From assembly GCA_003170415.1 (NCBI GenBank), contig PMZJ01000033.1:1-64000 (forward strand): DNA of 64,000 bases, written 5' to 3'. Below the pieces are notes generated by a model, which saw only the letters and a program-made list of their open reading frames with translations, did not search any database and was not told the DNA's origin. A program made the translations under genes and the position numbers. Source of the DNA: Phycisphaerales bacterium (GTDB lineage: Bacteria; Planctomycetota; Phycisphaerae; Sedimentisphaerales; Anaerobacaceae). This document shows, piece after piece, positions 1 through 8,700 of the stretch (within the stretch, counting starts at the first letter, position 1; the number at the start of each line of letters is the position of its first letter).

Positions 1-283
1 AACATATTCCAAGAAATAAAAAAATAACTCCAATATTGTATGGCAGAAAGTAAGCGACGTATTTCTTTGTGTCCTTTTTATCAATCGCATCGGTCGTTCT
101 CTCCGCCGCCCACGAAATAAAAAAAAATGAAAATAAAAATGGTAAGGACAAGTAACGCCCTTCAGAAGATGATAGATGTGTATCTTGTAATACGAAAACG
201 AACAATATACCAGCTATGGCGGCAAAAATAGAATTAACTACAATGTTAGTAGGAGCGTTTATTTCCCAGTGCTTTTTAGCCAT
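1..283 (-). CDS. Partial small integral membrane protein (unknown), runs off left edge
   Basis: An open frame starts at an ATG at 283 and continues without a stop to the window edge, so the C-terminus is missing. The 94 visible residues begin MAKKHWEIN and contain hydrophobic stretches near residues 16-32, 47-57 and 79-94, separated by a charged loop (AAERTTDAIDKKDTKK). That suggests two or three membrane segments. It lies 29 nt downstream of another small membrane protein on the same strand, so the two are probably cotranscribed. The ribosome-binding site is weak. I do not recognise a family and assign no function. Confidence 0.55.
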   Translation of the reverse strand, partial: MAKKHWEINAPTNIVVNSIFAAIAGILFVFVLQDTHLSSSEGRYLSLPFLFSFFFISWAAERTTDAIDKKDTKKYVAYFLPYNIGVIFLFLGIC

Positions 284-312
284 ATTATTTCTAAGTTTTT
301 TACTGGTTCTTG

Positions 313-513
313 CTACGCTTTTTTGTCATTACCACTTAACACTGTAGCTGTGGCAACAACGATTGCAGAAACAACAACTACAGCAATTAAGACTAACTCC
401 AAAGGATGCTTTGGGCTTGGTGTTCTGGTTGGACGCAAACGTCCATAGTGATCACGAACGAGTTTATACCATAAACCACGCTTGTCCCGAAAGGTATCTC
501 CAAATTTACCCAT
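313..513 (-). CDS. Small single-pass membrane protein, hypothetical
   Basis: A 66-residue protein with a basic N-terminal half (residues 1-35, rich in Arg/Lys) and one strong transmembrane segment at about residues 38-58 (LELVLIAVVVVSAIVVATATV), followed by a short charged tail. The start is supported by an AAGGAATAG ribosome-binding site 4-9 nt upstream of the ATG. It precedes the partial membrane protein at the window edge. Basic N-terminus plus one helix is compatible with a cytoplasmic N-terminus, but no family is recognised. Confidence 0.5.
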   Translation of the reverse strand: MGKFGDTFRDKRGLWYKLVRDHYGRLRPTRTPSPKHPLELVLIAVVVVSAIVVATATVLSGNDKKA

Positions 514-729
514 TTTCTATTCCTTGATAAAATTGTTGATATTTTCAGCGCACCGATTGCACAAAACTTTCGTGACATACTTTTACAAACTCAAAGGATT
601 GGACACCATCGCCACACATTTTTGTATTCCTCTTATCTTCTCTGTTTGGCTTTCAAAAATGGCCTTAACGAAAGCCAAAAACAACGATAATATTATGCGC
701 TTTTATTGAGTATAGTAAAGGGAGAAATA

Positions 730-819
730 ATGGGTACAGCAACCGTTTTTTCTAGATTACCCATATCGCCAAAAAAATCTGGCGATTCTCTAACTATTTT
801 TTTATTCCTTGCGGCATAA
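730..819 (+). CDS. Possible 29-residue small ORF
   Basis: An ATG at 730 is preceded by a good AGGGAGAAATA ribosome-binding site and opens a 29-codon frame (MGTATVFSRLPISP...) ending in TAA at 817-819. The tail is hydrophobic. The same DNA contains two short inverted repeats (ATGGGTA 730-736 with TACCCAT 758-764; ATCGCCA 765-771 with TGGCGAT 780-786), so it could equally be structured non-coding sequence. There is no homology evidence. Confidence 0.2.
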   Translation: MGTATVFSRLPISPKKSGDSLTIFLFLAA

Positions 820-1175
820 GGACTTACGGATTTTTGAATAAAACAAAATGTTTTGTAAGTGTTTAAAATGCACGTAATTTCACCTTATATATAGAGGGAC
901 CCTCCTTCGCCAAAGGCTACGGAGGGCAGGCCCGTGACTCGAAAAAGAGAAGTGGTCGGGCCGGCAGCACTGCCGGATCGACAAGGTAGCAGCCCCAGGA
1001 GGGCAAGGCATCAGGAACAGAAGTTCCAGAAAGATTTCCGATTGGCGATTTGTGATTTGGTATTTGTTTGAAATTTTGGATTTGGAACTTTTGGACTTAA
1101 ACTGGGTCCCCTGTTATGGAACCAATGGGGCGGGTTCCCGGGGATCTGCGCTGCGCTCCGAGGAGAGAATTAGGA
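820..1175. other. Intergenic region rich in inverted repeats, no gene seen
   Basis: No credible gene. It holds a CCTCC...GGAGG palindromic repeat (901-930), further small hairpins (GCCGGCAG/CTGCCGG near 960-976; GGAAC/GTTCC near 1015-1028) and a degenerate run of GATTT/GGAATTT-like words (1035-1100), as in other intergenic spots of the window. The sequence leads directly into the HNH-AP2 endonuclease gene and may be part of that mobile unit. Confidence 0.4.
901..930. repeat. Dispersed CCTCC...GGAGGGCAGG palindromic repeat, copy 1
   Basis: Imperfect 30-bp palindrome starting CCTCCTTCGC and ending CGGAGGGCAGG. Two relatives lie at 52523-52551 and 52584-52615, with the arms conserved and the loop different. 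It is an intergenic REP-like element; no transposase is nearby. Confidence 0.6.
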
Positions 1176-1814
1176 ATGAAGATTAAATTATCGGATTGGG
1201 TGGACATTTTTTTGGTTTGGCCGGTGATGGTGTATCGGCTGTTGAAGTACGGCTACACATACCGGCGGATTTACTTAGGCGAAGGTCAATGGACGATTTT
1301 AGACCAGGAGGATTATTGCCGGCTGCGGAATTACAAATGGATTGTATATGGAACGGGACATAATTTGTACGCGGTTCGATACAAATTGGTCACTCCGAAA
1401 AAGACAGCGTATGTTTCTATGCACAGGGAGATAATGAAGCCGACCGACGACAGATTCGTTGACCACAAGAATTGCGATTCGTTAGATAATAGAAAGAGCA
1501 ATCTGCGATTTGCGACGCCATCAGAAAATATACGAAACAGACGAAAGATGAAAAATGCAACATCACAATATTATGGCGTAGGTTTTTGCAAAGAGGAAAA
1601 CAACTGGCATTGTCGAATAACACGAGAGGGGAAACGGATTCGAATAGGCAGATTCAAATCCGAAATCGAAGCCGCTCGCGTTTATGACGAAGCGGCGAAA
1701 AAGTATTATGGCGAGTTTGCGCGCCTGAACTTTCCAGAGCAAGACGAGAATTCAAGGGCATTGTTTGCGAGGATTGGCAGGTTAATAAGACGCCGGGCAG
1801 AAGTAAGAAGTTAG
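1176..1814 (+). CDS. HNH endonuclease with C-terminal AP2/ERF DNA-binding domain
   Basis: A 212-residue protein. The central part has an HNH-type core (MHREIMKP, then VDHKNCDSLDNRKSNLR and a NIRNRRK run), typical of homing endonucleases. The C-terminal ~60 residues (YYGVGFCKEENNWHCRI ... EIEAARVYDEAAKKYYG) form an AP2-like DNA-binding domain. A longer reading frame opens at 1116, but the ATG at 1176 is better because AGGAG lies 10 nt upstream. This HNH-AP2 pairing is usual for free-standing or intron-borne homing endonucleases. No intron core or split host gene was found around it, so it appears free-standing, in a repeat-rich spacer. Function inferred from motifs. Confidence 0.85.
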   Translation: MKIKLSDWVDIFLVWPVMVYRLLKYGYTYRRIYLGEGQWTILDQEDYCRLRNYKWIVYGTGHNLYAVRYKLVTPKKTAYVSMHREIMKPTDDRFVDHKNCDSLDNRKSNLRFATPSENIRNRRKMKNATSQYYGVGFCKEENNWHCRITREGKRIRIGRFKSEIEAARVYDEAAKKYYGEFARLNFPEQDENSRALFARIGRLIRRRAEVRS

Positions 1815-1890
1815 AAGTGAGAAGTTAGAAGACAAGTCGAAATCCTAAAATCTAAATCCTAAATTCTAAATAAATTCCAATTACCGAAAT
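1809..1890. repeat. Degenerate short-word repeat (GAAGTTAGAA / CCTAAATTCTAAA)
   Basis: Directly after the HNH-AP2 stop codon are three near-copies of AGAAGTTAGAAG followed by several copies of an ATCCTAAAT-like word. The stretch has no coding appearance. Similar low-complexity runs occur at 1030-1100 and 62100-62140. Confidence 0.5.
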
Positions 1891-1920
1891 CCCAATGTTC
1901 GAAAAAGAGGGAACTCTGGC

Positions 1921-2913
1921 CTACGATGATAGGATTTTTTCAATTTGGTTAAGCTCATCATCAGCAAACTGGAGATTATCGAGGGCGGCGACGTTTTGTT
2001 CGAGCTGCTTAACCTTGCTTGCACCAATGAGGACCGTGGTTACGCGTTTATCCCGCAGGACCCAGGCAAGAGCCATCTGGGCAAGGGACTGGCCTCGTTT
2101 TTTCGCAAGCTCGTTGAGGGCAGCGACTTTTTTCTCGACGGCCTCGGTAATCTGCTCGCGTTTGAGAAAGCCGTGTGGTTTTGCGGCGCGGCTATCTTTG
2201 GGGATGCCCTTGAGATACTTGTCGGTAAGGAGCCCCTGCGCCAAAGGCGAGAAGCAGATGCAGCCGATGCCCTCTTTGCCCAATACATCGAGAAGGCCAT
2301 CTTCAACCCATCGGTCGAACATCGAATAGCGCGGCTGATGAATCAGGCAGGGCGTGCCGAGATTACGCAGGATTTTCGCCGCTTCGACGGTTTGCTCCGG
2401 CTTGTAATTCGATATGCCGGCGTAAATGGCTTTGCCCTGTTTGACAGCCGATTCGAGGGCGGACAGGGTTTCATCGAGAGGCGTATTGGGGTCGAAGCGG
2501 TGCGAATAGAAGATGTCAACGTAATCGAGGCCGAGGCGTTTGAGGGACTGGTCCAAACTCGCGAGGAGGTATTTTCTTGTGCCCCATTCGCCGTAAGGGC
2601 CGGGCCACATCAGGTAGCCGGCCTTGGTGGAGATAATCAGCTCGTCGCGGTATGGCTTCAAATCCTGTTTGAGTATTTTGCCGAAATGTTCTTCTGCTGA
2701 GCCGGGCGGGGGGCCGTAGTTGTTGGCGAGGTCGAAATGGGTTACGCCGAGGTCGAATGCCCGGCGGACGATTGCCCGACCGTTCTCGAAGTCGTCAACG
2801 TCGCCGAAGTTGTGCCACAGGCCCAGTGAGACCGCGGGTAATAATAAGCCGCTGCGTCCGCAGCGATTGTATTTCATTTTTTCGTATCGTTTGTCAGCCG
2901 GTTTGTATTTCAC
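1921..2913 (-). CDS. Aldo/keto reductase, YghZ/Gpr-like (L-glyceraldehyde 3-phosphate reductase type)
   Basis: A 330-residue TIM-barrel aldo/keto reductase, a soluble NADPH-dependent carbonyl reductase. Near the N-terminus it reads MKYNRCGRSGLLLPAVSLGL, then THFDLANNYGPPPGSAEEHFG (catalytic Asp/Tyr region) and LASLDQSLKRLGLDYVDIFYSHR, ending in the cofactor region (TTVLIGASKVKQLEQN). These match the E. coli YghZ family closely; YghZ reduces L-glyceraldehyde 3-phosphate and methylglyoxal. I place the start at the GTG at 2913, which has AAGGAG 7 nt upstream, rather than at an earlier in-frame codon. It stands alone between the HNH gene and tRNA genes. The in vivo substrate is not certain. Confidence 0.9.
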   Translation of the reverse strand: MKYKPADKRYEKMKYNRCGRSGLLLPAVSLGLWHNFGDVDDFENGRAIVRRAFDLGVTHFDLANNYGPPPGSAEEHFGKILKQDLKPYRDELIISTKAGYLMWPGPYGEWGTRKYLLASLDQSLKRLGLDYVDIFYSHRFDPNTPLDETLSALESAVKQGKAIYAGISNYKPEQTVEAAKILRNLGTPCLIHQPRYSMFDRWVEDGLLDVLGKEGIGCICFSPLAQGLLTDKYLKGIPKDSRAAKPHGFLKREQITEAVEKKVAALNELAKKRGQSLAQMALAWVLRDKRVTTVLIGASKVKQLEQNVAALDNLQFADDELNQIEKILSS

Positions 2914-3060
2914 TTTCAAGCTCCTTATTAAATTTTCTGTCGCGAAAAGGATAGCTGGATTTGCAGTTGGTGTCAAAGCAAAATCGACGCCGGCTGCGGG
3001 ACGTCCGGCTAAAGAATCGCTTGCAAAAAACGGAAATGTTTTGTAGATTTGAAGGCAATT

Positions 3061-3134
3061 GGCGGCGTAGCTCAGCTGGTTAGAGCATGGGATTCATAAG
3101 CCCAGGGTCGTCGGTTCGATTCCGACCGCCGCCA
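3061..3134 (+). tRNA. tRNA with CAT anticodon (elongator Met, possibly Ile2)
   Basis: A complete cloverleaf: acceptor GGCGGCG pairs with CGCCGCC, D-arm GCTC/GAGC, anticodon loop TTCATAA, T-arm GTCGG/CCGAC, discriminator A. CCA is not encoded. The anticodon stem is TGGGA/GCCCA with an A-G mismatch at 31-39. The first acceptor pair is G-C, which excludes the initiator type. A CAT anticodon with A73 fits elongator Met, or Ile2 if the C is lysidine-modified; sequence alone does not settle it. Confidence 0.9.
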
Positions 3135-3197
3135 TTACTATTCAAAGGGGCAATTCAGAGAGGCATATCCGCGTTCCTGCCGGCTGTTTTTTTATGA

Positions 3198-3225
3198 TTG
3201 ACCTTGTAGTGAGTTTTGCTATACT
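3198..3225 (+). promoter_or_regulatory. Sigma70-like promoter for tRNA-Glu
   Basis: TTGACC (3198-3203), a 16-nt spacer and TATACT (3220-3225). It would start transcription near 3232, about 45 nt before tRNA-Glu. Confidence 0.65.
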
Positions 3226-3275
3226 CTTTCCCGGCAGATATTTGATTTTTGCGTTTTAATTTTTGATTTATTTCT

Positions 3276-3348
3276 GCCCCCATCGTCCAGTGGCCTAGGA
3301 TATCAGGTTCTCATCCTGGAGACAGGGGTTCGACTCCCCTTGGGGGTA
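3276..3348 (+). tRNA. tRNA-Glu(CTC)
   Basis: Acceptor GCCCCCA/TGGGGGT with discriminator A, anticodon stem CAGG/CCTG around a loop TTCTCAT, so the anticodon is CTC at 3310-3312, reading GAG. The T-arm is AGGGG/CCCCT. The gene is 73 nt without encoded CCA. Confidence 0.92.
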
Positions 3349-3350
3349 TT

Positions 3351-3425
3351 TTTTACCTTTGGCAAAAAATGGAGCCCTCCGCGTCTTGCTGTCGCAAGAC
3401 AGCAGCGGGGGCGTTCAACTGTTCT
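3351..3425 (+). repeat. tRNA-trailing repeat (TTTGGCAAAA ... GGGGCGTTC), copy 1
   Basis: Immediately 3' of tRNA-Glu is a T-rich run, then TTTGGCAAAA, GAGCCC, a hairpin built on CTTGCTGTC/GCAAGACAGC, and GGGGGCGTTC. The same order of words follows tRNA-Ser at 11911-11970. The outer arms GCCCTCCGC and GCGGGGGC can pair. It may act as a transcript end or be a mobile palindrome inserted after tRNA genes. Confidence 0.45.
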
Positions 3426-3505
3426 CCGTAAGGAGTCCTAAGGACTACTGTTCTACTGTTCAAGGAGGGGTTTCAGAATGCTTTTTATGTTTGAAAACCT
3501 CGAAT

Positions 3506-4534
3506 ATGAACAATAGGGTTCCACAATCTGTGCTGGTGACAGGGGCCAGCGGCTTCATCGGGCGGCACCTGGTGCGACGGCTGATTGAGCTTGGCAATCG
3601 GGTGTCATGTCTTGTGCGAGCCGCCTCTCGCATCGACGAACTGAAGTCGGCCGGCGCTCAGTTGGTCACTGGCGATGTGACCGATTGGGCCAGCATTAGA
3701 CAGGCACTGGCGGTGTCACAGGCCGGTATTGTGTTCCACCTGGCCGGGCTGACGAAGGCGCTGCGGAAAGACGATTTCCTGCGTGTGAACGCAGGTGGTG
3801 TCGAATCTGTCGCTGCCGCCTGTGCTGACCGCACTGATAAGCCGGTGTTAGTAGTGGTGTCCTCGCTGGCCGCAGCGGGGCCTTGCACAGTTGGCCGACC
3901 TCGGGTAGAAAGCGATGCGCCGACGCCTGTTTCAGCTTACGGTCGCAGCAAGCTGGCCGGAGAACAGGCCGCAACCAGGTATGCCGGAGTGGTGCCTATC
4001 AGTATTATACGTCCGCCGATAGTCTTTGGCCCCGGTGACAGGGACATGCTTGAAATGTTCCGGCCAATCGAATGCTGGGGTATCCATGCTGTACCCGGTC
4101 AGGGCGAGCGATGCTTCTCGCTGATTCACGTAGCCGACCTGGTCGAGGGTCTGCTCCTTGCAGCCGAGAAAGGCGAGCGTTTGCATCCCAACGGTTCGCC
4201 GGGGCAAGGCATCTACTTCATGGCAGCGGATGACTATCCGACATATGCCGAACTCGGACAGGCAATGGCCACAGCATTGGGAAAGAAGCGTGCAACCATA
4301 GTACACCTGCCCCGGCCACTGGTGAAACTGGTCGGGCTCTGCGGTGACGTGATGGGGCGGATTCGGCAGCGTCCCAGTTGGGTAAACAGCGACAAGATCG
4401 CCGAAGCCTTGGCCGGGTCGTGGACATGCTCACCCGCCAAGGCACGCACGCAGTTAGGTTGGTCCCCTGCGGCCGTTTTGGCTAAACGCCTGTACGAAAC
4501 GGCCCAATGGTATCGCCATGCAGAATGGCTCTGA
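3506..4534 (+). CDS. Extended SDR, NAD(P)-dependent epimerase/dehydratase; candidate ceramide (3-oxo-sphinganine) reductase
   Basis: A 342-residue Rossmann-fold protein with the dinucleotide motif TGASGFIG (residues 12-19), the catalytic S120 and Y145xxxK149, and a downstream PPIVFGPGD substrate-region motif. An in-frame extension reaches back to 3359, but the homology-like start is the ATG at 3506, which has no strong ribosome-binding site. It converges on an N-acyltransferase gene (24 nt between stops) and the ligase-ACP-synthase fusion. In Caulobacter, ceramide synthesis uses an SDR of this type (CerR) with Spt and bCerS. From that context I infer reduction of the 3-keto group made by the synthase. 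Other epimerase or sterol-dehydrogenase-like roles are possible. Confidence 0.75.
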   Translation: MNNRVPQSVLVTGASGFIGRHLVRRLIELGNRVSCLVRAASRIDELKSAGAQLVTGDVTDWASIRQALAVSQAGIVFHLAGLTKALRKDDFLRVNAGGVESVAAACADRTDKPVLVVVSSLAAAGPCTVGRPRVESDAPTPVSAYGRSKLAGEQAATRYAGVVPISIIRPPIVFGPGDRDMLEMFRPIECWGIHAVPGQGERCFSLIHVADLVEGLLLAAEKGERLHPNGSPGQGIYFMAADDYPTYAELGQAMATALGKKRATIVHLPRPLVKLVGLCGDVMGRIRQRPSWVNSDKIAEALAGSWTCSPAKARTQLGWSPAAVLAKRLYETAQWYRHAEWL

Positions 4535-4558
4535 CCTCATTTCACCGACATCAAAGGT

Positions 4559-5686
4559 TTACAGCATTTTGTCGTAAATCCGGTAGGTCTTGATTCTCTT
4601 CATACCGGCGCGTTCCAAGCTGCCGCGTGAACGGCTATTGCTCTCGAGTATCCACGATAATTCCCAACACTGGATGCCCCACTTCTTCGCCGGTCCGATC
4701 AGGTTGTCGATCAATACCACGCTCAGTCCTGCATTCTGGTAGCCGGGCACCATTGTCATCGCCATGGCGCGAACCGTAGTTATTTTCCGTCGTCCGGTCA
4801 TCAGACGCACTAAGCCGAAAGGGAACAACCGACCATTGAGCTTGCGGAGTATCTGGTTGTAGTCGAGCAGGGCGAACAACGCGCCTATCGGCTGACCGTC
4901 GATCTCGGCAAACGCTGTGAACTGCGGCACGATGAGGTGCTTAAGCTCACTGGCGATGTGGCGTGCCTCTCGTGGCTGCAGTGGTGTGAAACCCCACGTG
5001 CCGTCGAGCGAGCGGTTGTAGATGTCGAGATATGTCTCTATTTCCTGCTGGAGCCTTGCCGAGTTGATAGGCCGGATCACCATATCGGGCCGATTCAGCG
5101 CAGCCAGCACTGCCGGCTTGTAGCGTTCAACCATTACCGGCAGCAGGCTCATGTCCATTTCGTAGGCATACAGGTCCTGTGCCTTGGCGAACCCGCAGGC
5201 TTCCAGCAGTACCGGGTAGTAGGGCCGATTGTAAGTCATCAGGAAACAAGGGGGGTGATCGAAATCATCGATGAGCAGACCGCACGTGTAATTGAGAGAC
5301 GGATTCACCGGCCCGCGCACCGCCGTCATCCCTCGCTGGCGCAACCAGGCCTGACCGGCTTCGAATAACCCGCCGGCGACGGCTGCATCGTCTATGCACT
5401 CGAAGAACCCAAAGAACCCTCGCTGTTCGTTGTACTTGTGGTTATGCACGTGATTGATAAAAACCGCCAGCCGCCCCACAGCCCGGCCTTCGCGATCGGC
5501 CAGCAGCGTCACTATCTCGGCATTGTCGAAGAAGGGGTGATGCCCCCAGCCCAGCAGTCCACGCTCCTGCGCAAGAAGAGGCGGCACCCAGTTGCGGTCA
5601 CCAGCGTATATGGACCAGGGTAGGCGCTGAAAACGCCGGCGGTCTCGCCACGATGTTACCGGCCTGACTACAACCCGATTACTCAT
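4559..5686 (-). CDS. GNAT-fold N-acyltransferase, YghO-like; candidate bacterial ceramide synthase
   Basis: A 375-residue protein of the large GNAT-like family annotated as YghO-type acyl-CoA N-acyltransferase. It has an N-terminal module (RPVTSWRDRRRFQRLPWSIYAGD...WVPPL, FFDNAEIVTLLADREGRAVGRLA), a conserved centre (MTAVRGPVNPSLNYTCGLLIDDFD and FLMTYNRPYY), and a C-terminal acyltransferase half ending in SWILESNSRSRGSLERAGMKR. Start chosen at the ATG at 5686; the frame could open at a TTG at 5716. It lies 98 nt downstream of the fusion gene on the same strand, so probably the same transcript. In bacterial ceramide pathways an acyltransferase of this fold N-acylates the aminoketone. That role here is inferred from neighbourhood. 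Confidence 0.75.
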   Translation of the reverse strand: MSNRVVVRPVTSWRDRRRFQRLPWSIYAGDRNWVPPLLAQERGLLGWGHHPFFDNAEIVTLLADREGRAVGRLAVFINHVHNHKYNEQRGFFGFFECIDDAAVAGGLFEAGQAWLRQRGMTAVRGPVNPSLNYTCGLLIDDFDHPPCFLMTYNRPYYPVLLEACGFAKAQDLYAYEMDMSLLPVMVERYKPAVLAALNRPDMVIRPINSARLQQEIETYLDIYNRSLDGTWGFTPLQPREARHIASELKHLIVPQFTAFAEIDGQPIGALFALLDYNQILRKLNGRLFPFGLVRLMTGRRKITTVRAMAMTMVPGYQNAGLSVVLIDNLIGPAKKWGIQCWELSWILESNSRSRGSLERAGMKRIKTYRIYDKML

Positions 5687-5784
5687 TAATCTCGTCCCAT
5701 ACTCGTCGGGCGCCAAGGTGCTTCAATGTTTTGATGACTGCCTGTGCACTGGGCCATGTTCATGAGTATTTTCTGTTTCACTGC

Positions 5785-8700
5785 TCAGGTTCCCATAATG
5801 CCACTGTGCTGGTCAAGTGCCTTGAGTTCGTCGGCAATGGCGTTAACCGTGGTGTGGATTTGTGCCCGGGTGTGGTTGGTCGTGATGAAGAATCGCAGGC
5901 GGGCAGCGTGTTCGGGTACGACGGGGTACAGAATTGGCTGTACGTTAATGCCGCGCTGGAACAAAGCTTTTGACAGGCGTAAACTCTTGGCCGAGCTGCC
6001 TACGATTACCGGAATCACGGGTGTACCAGCAGCGGCCAGGCCCGTGTCCAGACCTTTTTCTCCGGCCAGTTTCAAGAACAACGCTGACAACTCGTGCAGC
6101 AGTTCCACACGCTGCGGCTGACGCTGCAGGATCATCAGCGATGCCAGAGCCGCCGCTGCGTTGGGTGGGGAAATGCCCACGCTGTAGACAAACCCCGGGG
6201 CTGTGTACTTGAGGTATTCGACCAGTTCGGCAGAGCCGGCGATGTATCCGCCGCAACTGGCCAACGACTTAGAGAGCGTGCCCATCCACAGATCGACGTC
6301 AGCGCGGGCTACGCCCCAGTGCTCGCCGATGCCCCGGCCGGTTGGCCCCATGGTTCCAAGCGAATGCGCCTCATCGACCAGTATCAGCGTCTTGTGCTTC
6401 TTCTTAAGTTCCACAAAACGCGGAAGGTCGGGGAAGTCACCGTCCATGCTGTACACGCCCTCGATAGCGATCAGCACGCGGCGATATCGGCGGCGACCTT
6501 CGGACAACACCGCATCCATCGCCATCCAGTCGTTATGGGCAAAGGCTCGACGGGTCGCGCCGGAAAGCTCGGCGCCCTGGATAATTGAGTTGTGCGCCAG
6601 ATTGTCATGGAGGATCAGATCGTCCGGTCCCAGCAGGTGACCGATTGTGGTGACATTGGTAGCATGGCCGGAGACGAACACGATAGCAGCAGGGACATTC
6701 AGAAACGCGGCCAGGGCCTGCTCCAGGTCACGATGCACCTGCTTCTCGCCGGATATCAACCGACTGGCACCGGCACCAGTGCCGTAGCGATCTATCGCAG
6801 CCTTGGCGGCAGCGGCGACCTGGGGGTCGTGGGACATGCCGATATAGTCATAGACGCAGAAATTAATGAGCTGACGCCCGTCGATGCATGCTGCGCTTCC
6901 GGCTCCCCCCTGGTCAACACGGAAATACGGGTTGTCACCGTTCACTGCCAGCAGCATTCGCTCTTGACGCTTCAACTGAGCATATTCAGGGAACTGGGCG
7001 AAGTCATATTGTTCAGGCAGAATCTGGCCGGATGGGACGTCTGACCTGGGACCATCGATAAGGTGCTTCTGTACTGCCTGAGCCAGCTCCCCCAATGTCT
7101 GCACCTGGCAGTACGCCGCATCGGGCATATAACCACCGAAGGTTTTCTCTATCGCAGCAACGAGTTCCAGACGCTGCAGCGAATCGAGGCCCAGAGCGAT
7201 GATGGGTGTATTTGGTGTCAGGGCGGGCAGAGCCGCACCTGCCAAGGCATGGGCGTGCTGGCAAATGACAGTAAAAGCGGATAATTGCGAAGAATGCGGT
7301 GCGGGATGCGGAATGGAAGAATCAGTGCCTTTGATGCCGGGGCTGATGGTGTCGCCTGGGTCAGCATTCTCGACCATCAGGCCTCTGTATTCGGCAAGGG
7401 TTTTAAGTTCGCCGCTGAGAAATGCCCCGCGACAGGCGTGACGCTGTACCTTGCCGCTGGAGGTTTTGGGAATCGTGCCGCTTCGTACCAGCACGATTGT
7501 GTCCATCGCCAAGTCATGATCATCGAGTACCGCCATGCGAACTGCATCCAGCACCGGCTTAAAATCCATTTCCCCGTTGTGCTTGACCTCCTGTACCAGA
7601 ATGAGTCGCTGACTGCCGTGGTCCTCCACGGCAAAAGCGGCCCCGTAGCCGACTTCCAGCAGCGGGTGACTCATGCGAGCCGTGGCCTCGATATCCTGTG
7701 GATAGTGATTCAGGCCGCGGACGATAATCAAGTCTTCCCGCCGGCCAGTGATGTAAAGCTGACCATCGTTCATGAAACCCAGGTCGCCCGTGCGTAAGAA
7801 CGGGCCTTCGTCCGTGTTGCTCAGGTGGGCGTTGAAGGAACGGCTGGTCAGGCGAGGGTTGTGCCAGTACCCCTGGCCGACTGACGCTCCGGCAATCCAG
7901 ATTTCACCCACGCAGCCAGGGTCGGCCTCAGTGTTGGTTTTTGAGTTGACAATTACTACGCGCATAGTGTCGACGGGCGCTCCGCAGGCTACCAGGCGAC
8001 GAGCGTGGCTGTTATCGTCGGGCACAGGCTCGACACGATTTTTGGTCAACGCCGTGTCGTGGAAGGATTGTACGGTCGCGCCGCTGCCGCGTCGCGCGCC
8101 GCTGACCAGTAGCGTCGCCTCTGCCAGACCGTAGCAGGGATAAAAGGCGCTGGGTTTGAAGCCGCAGGGGGCAAATGCAGCGGCAAAGCGTTCGAGCGTT
8201 GCGGGCTGAATGGGTTCGGCGCCGACGAAGGCCAGTGCCCAGGAGGAAAGGTCAAGGGCGGCTCGTTGCTCGTCGGTGATATTGCGGACACAAAGGTCGT
8301 AGGCGAAGTTGGGCCCGCCGGAAATGGTTATCCTGTATTTGCTGATAGCGGCCAGCCAGGTGATGGGTTTCCGGAGGAAGTCAGCTGGCGAGATGAGGAT
8401 GCTTGTGCCGCCGGCGAACACCGGGACCAGGACGCCACCCACCAGCCCCATGTCATGGTACGTGGGCAGCCAGAATACGCCGCTGTCCTCGCGCTGTATC
8501 CCGAAAGCGTGGTGGATGATGCTGGTGTTATCAATGAGGTTCGCGTGACTGATCATGACACCCTTTGGCTGGCTGGTCGAACCAGAGGTGTACTGAAGCA
8601 TGGCAAGCGTGTCGGAGGTGATGGCAGGTTCGCTCCATTTCTCTGCCAAGTCATCTGAAATCTCGTCGGTATTGAGCCACAGTATCTCAGAGGAAGTGGC

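Noticed and set aside
482..709. Plus-strand 75-residue frame
   Set aside because: It overlaps the start of the small membrane protein on the other strand and lacks a ribosome-binding site.
1895..2700. Long plus-strand frames antisense to the aldo/keto reductase
   Set aside because: They mirror the codon pattern of the real gene on the other strand and have no family features.
3170..3193. Terminator between tRNA-Met and tRNA-Glu
   Set aside because: A T-run is present, but the GGCA/TGCC stem before it is only 4 bp with a long loop.
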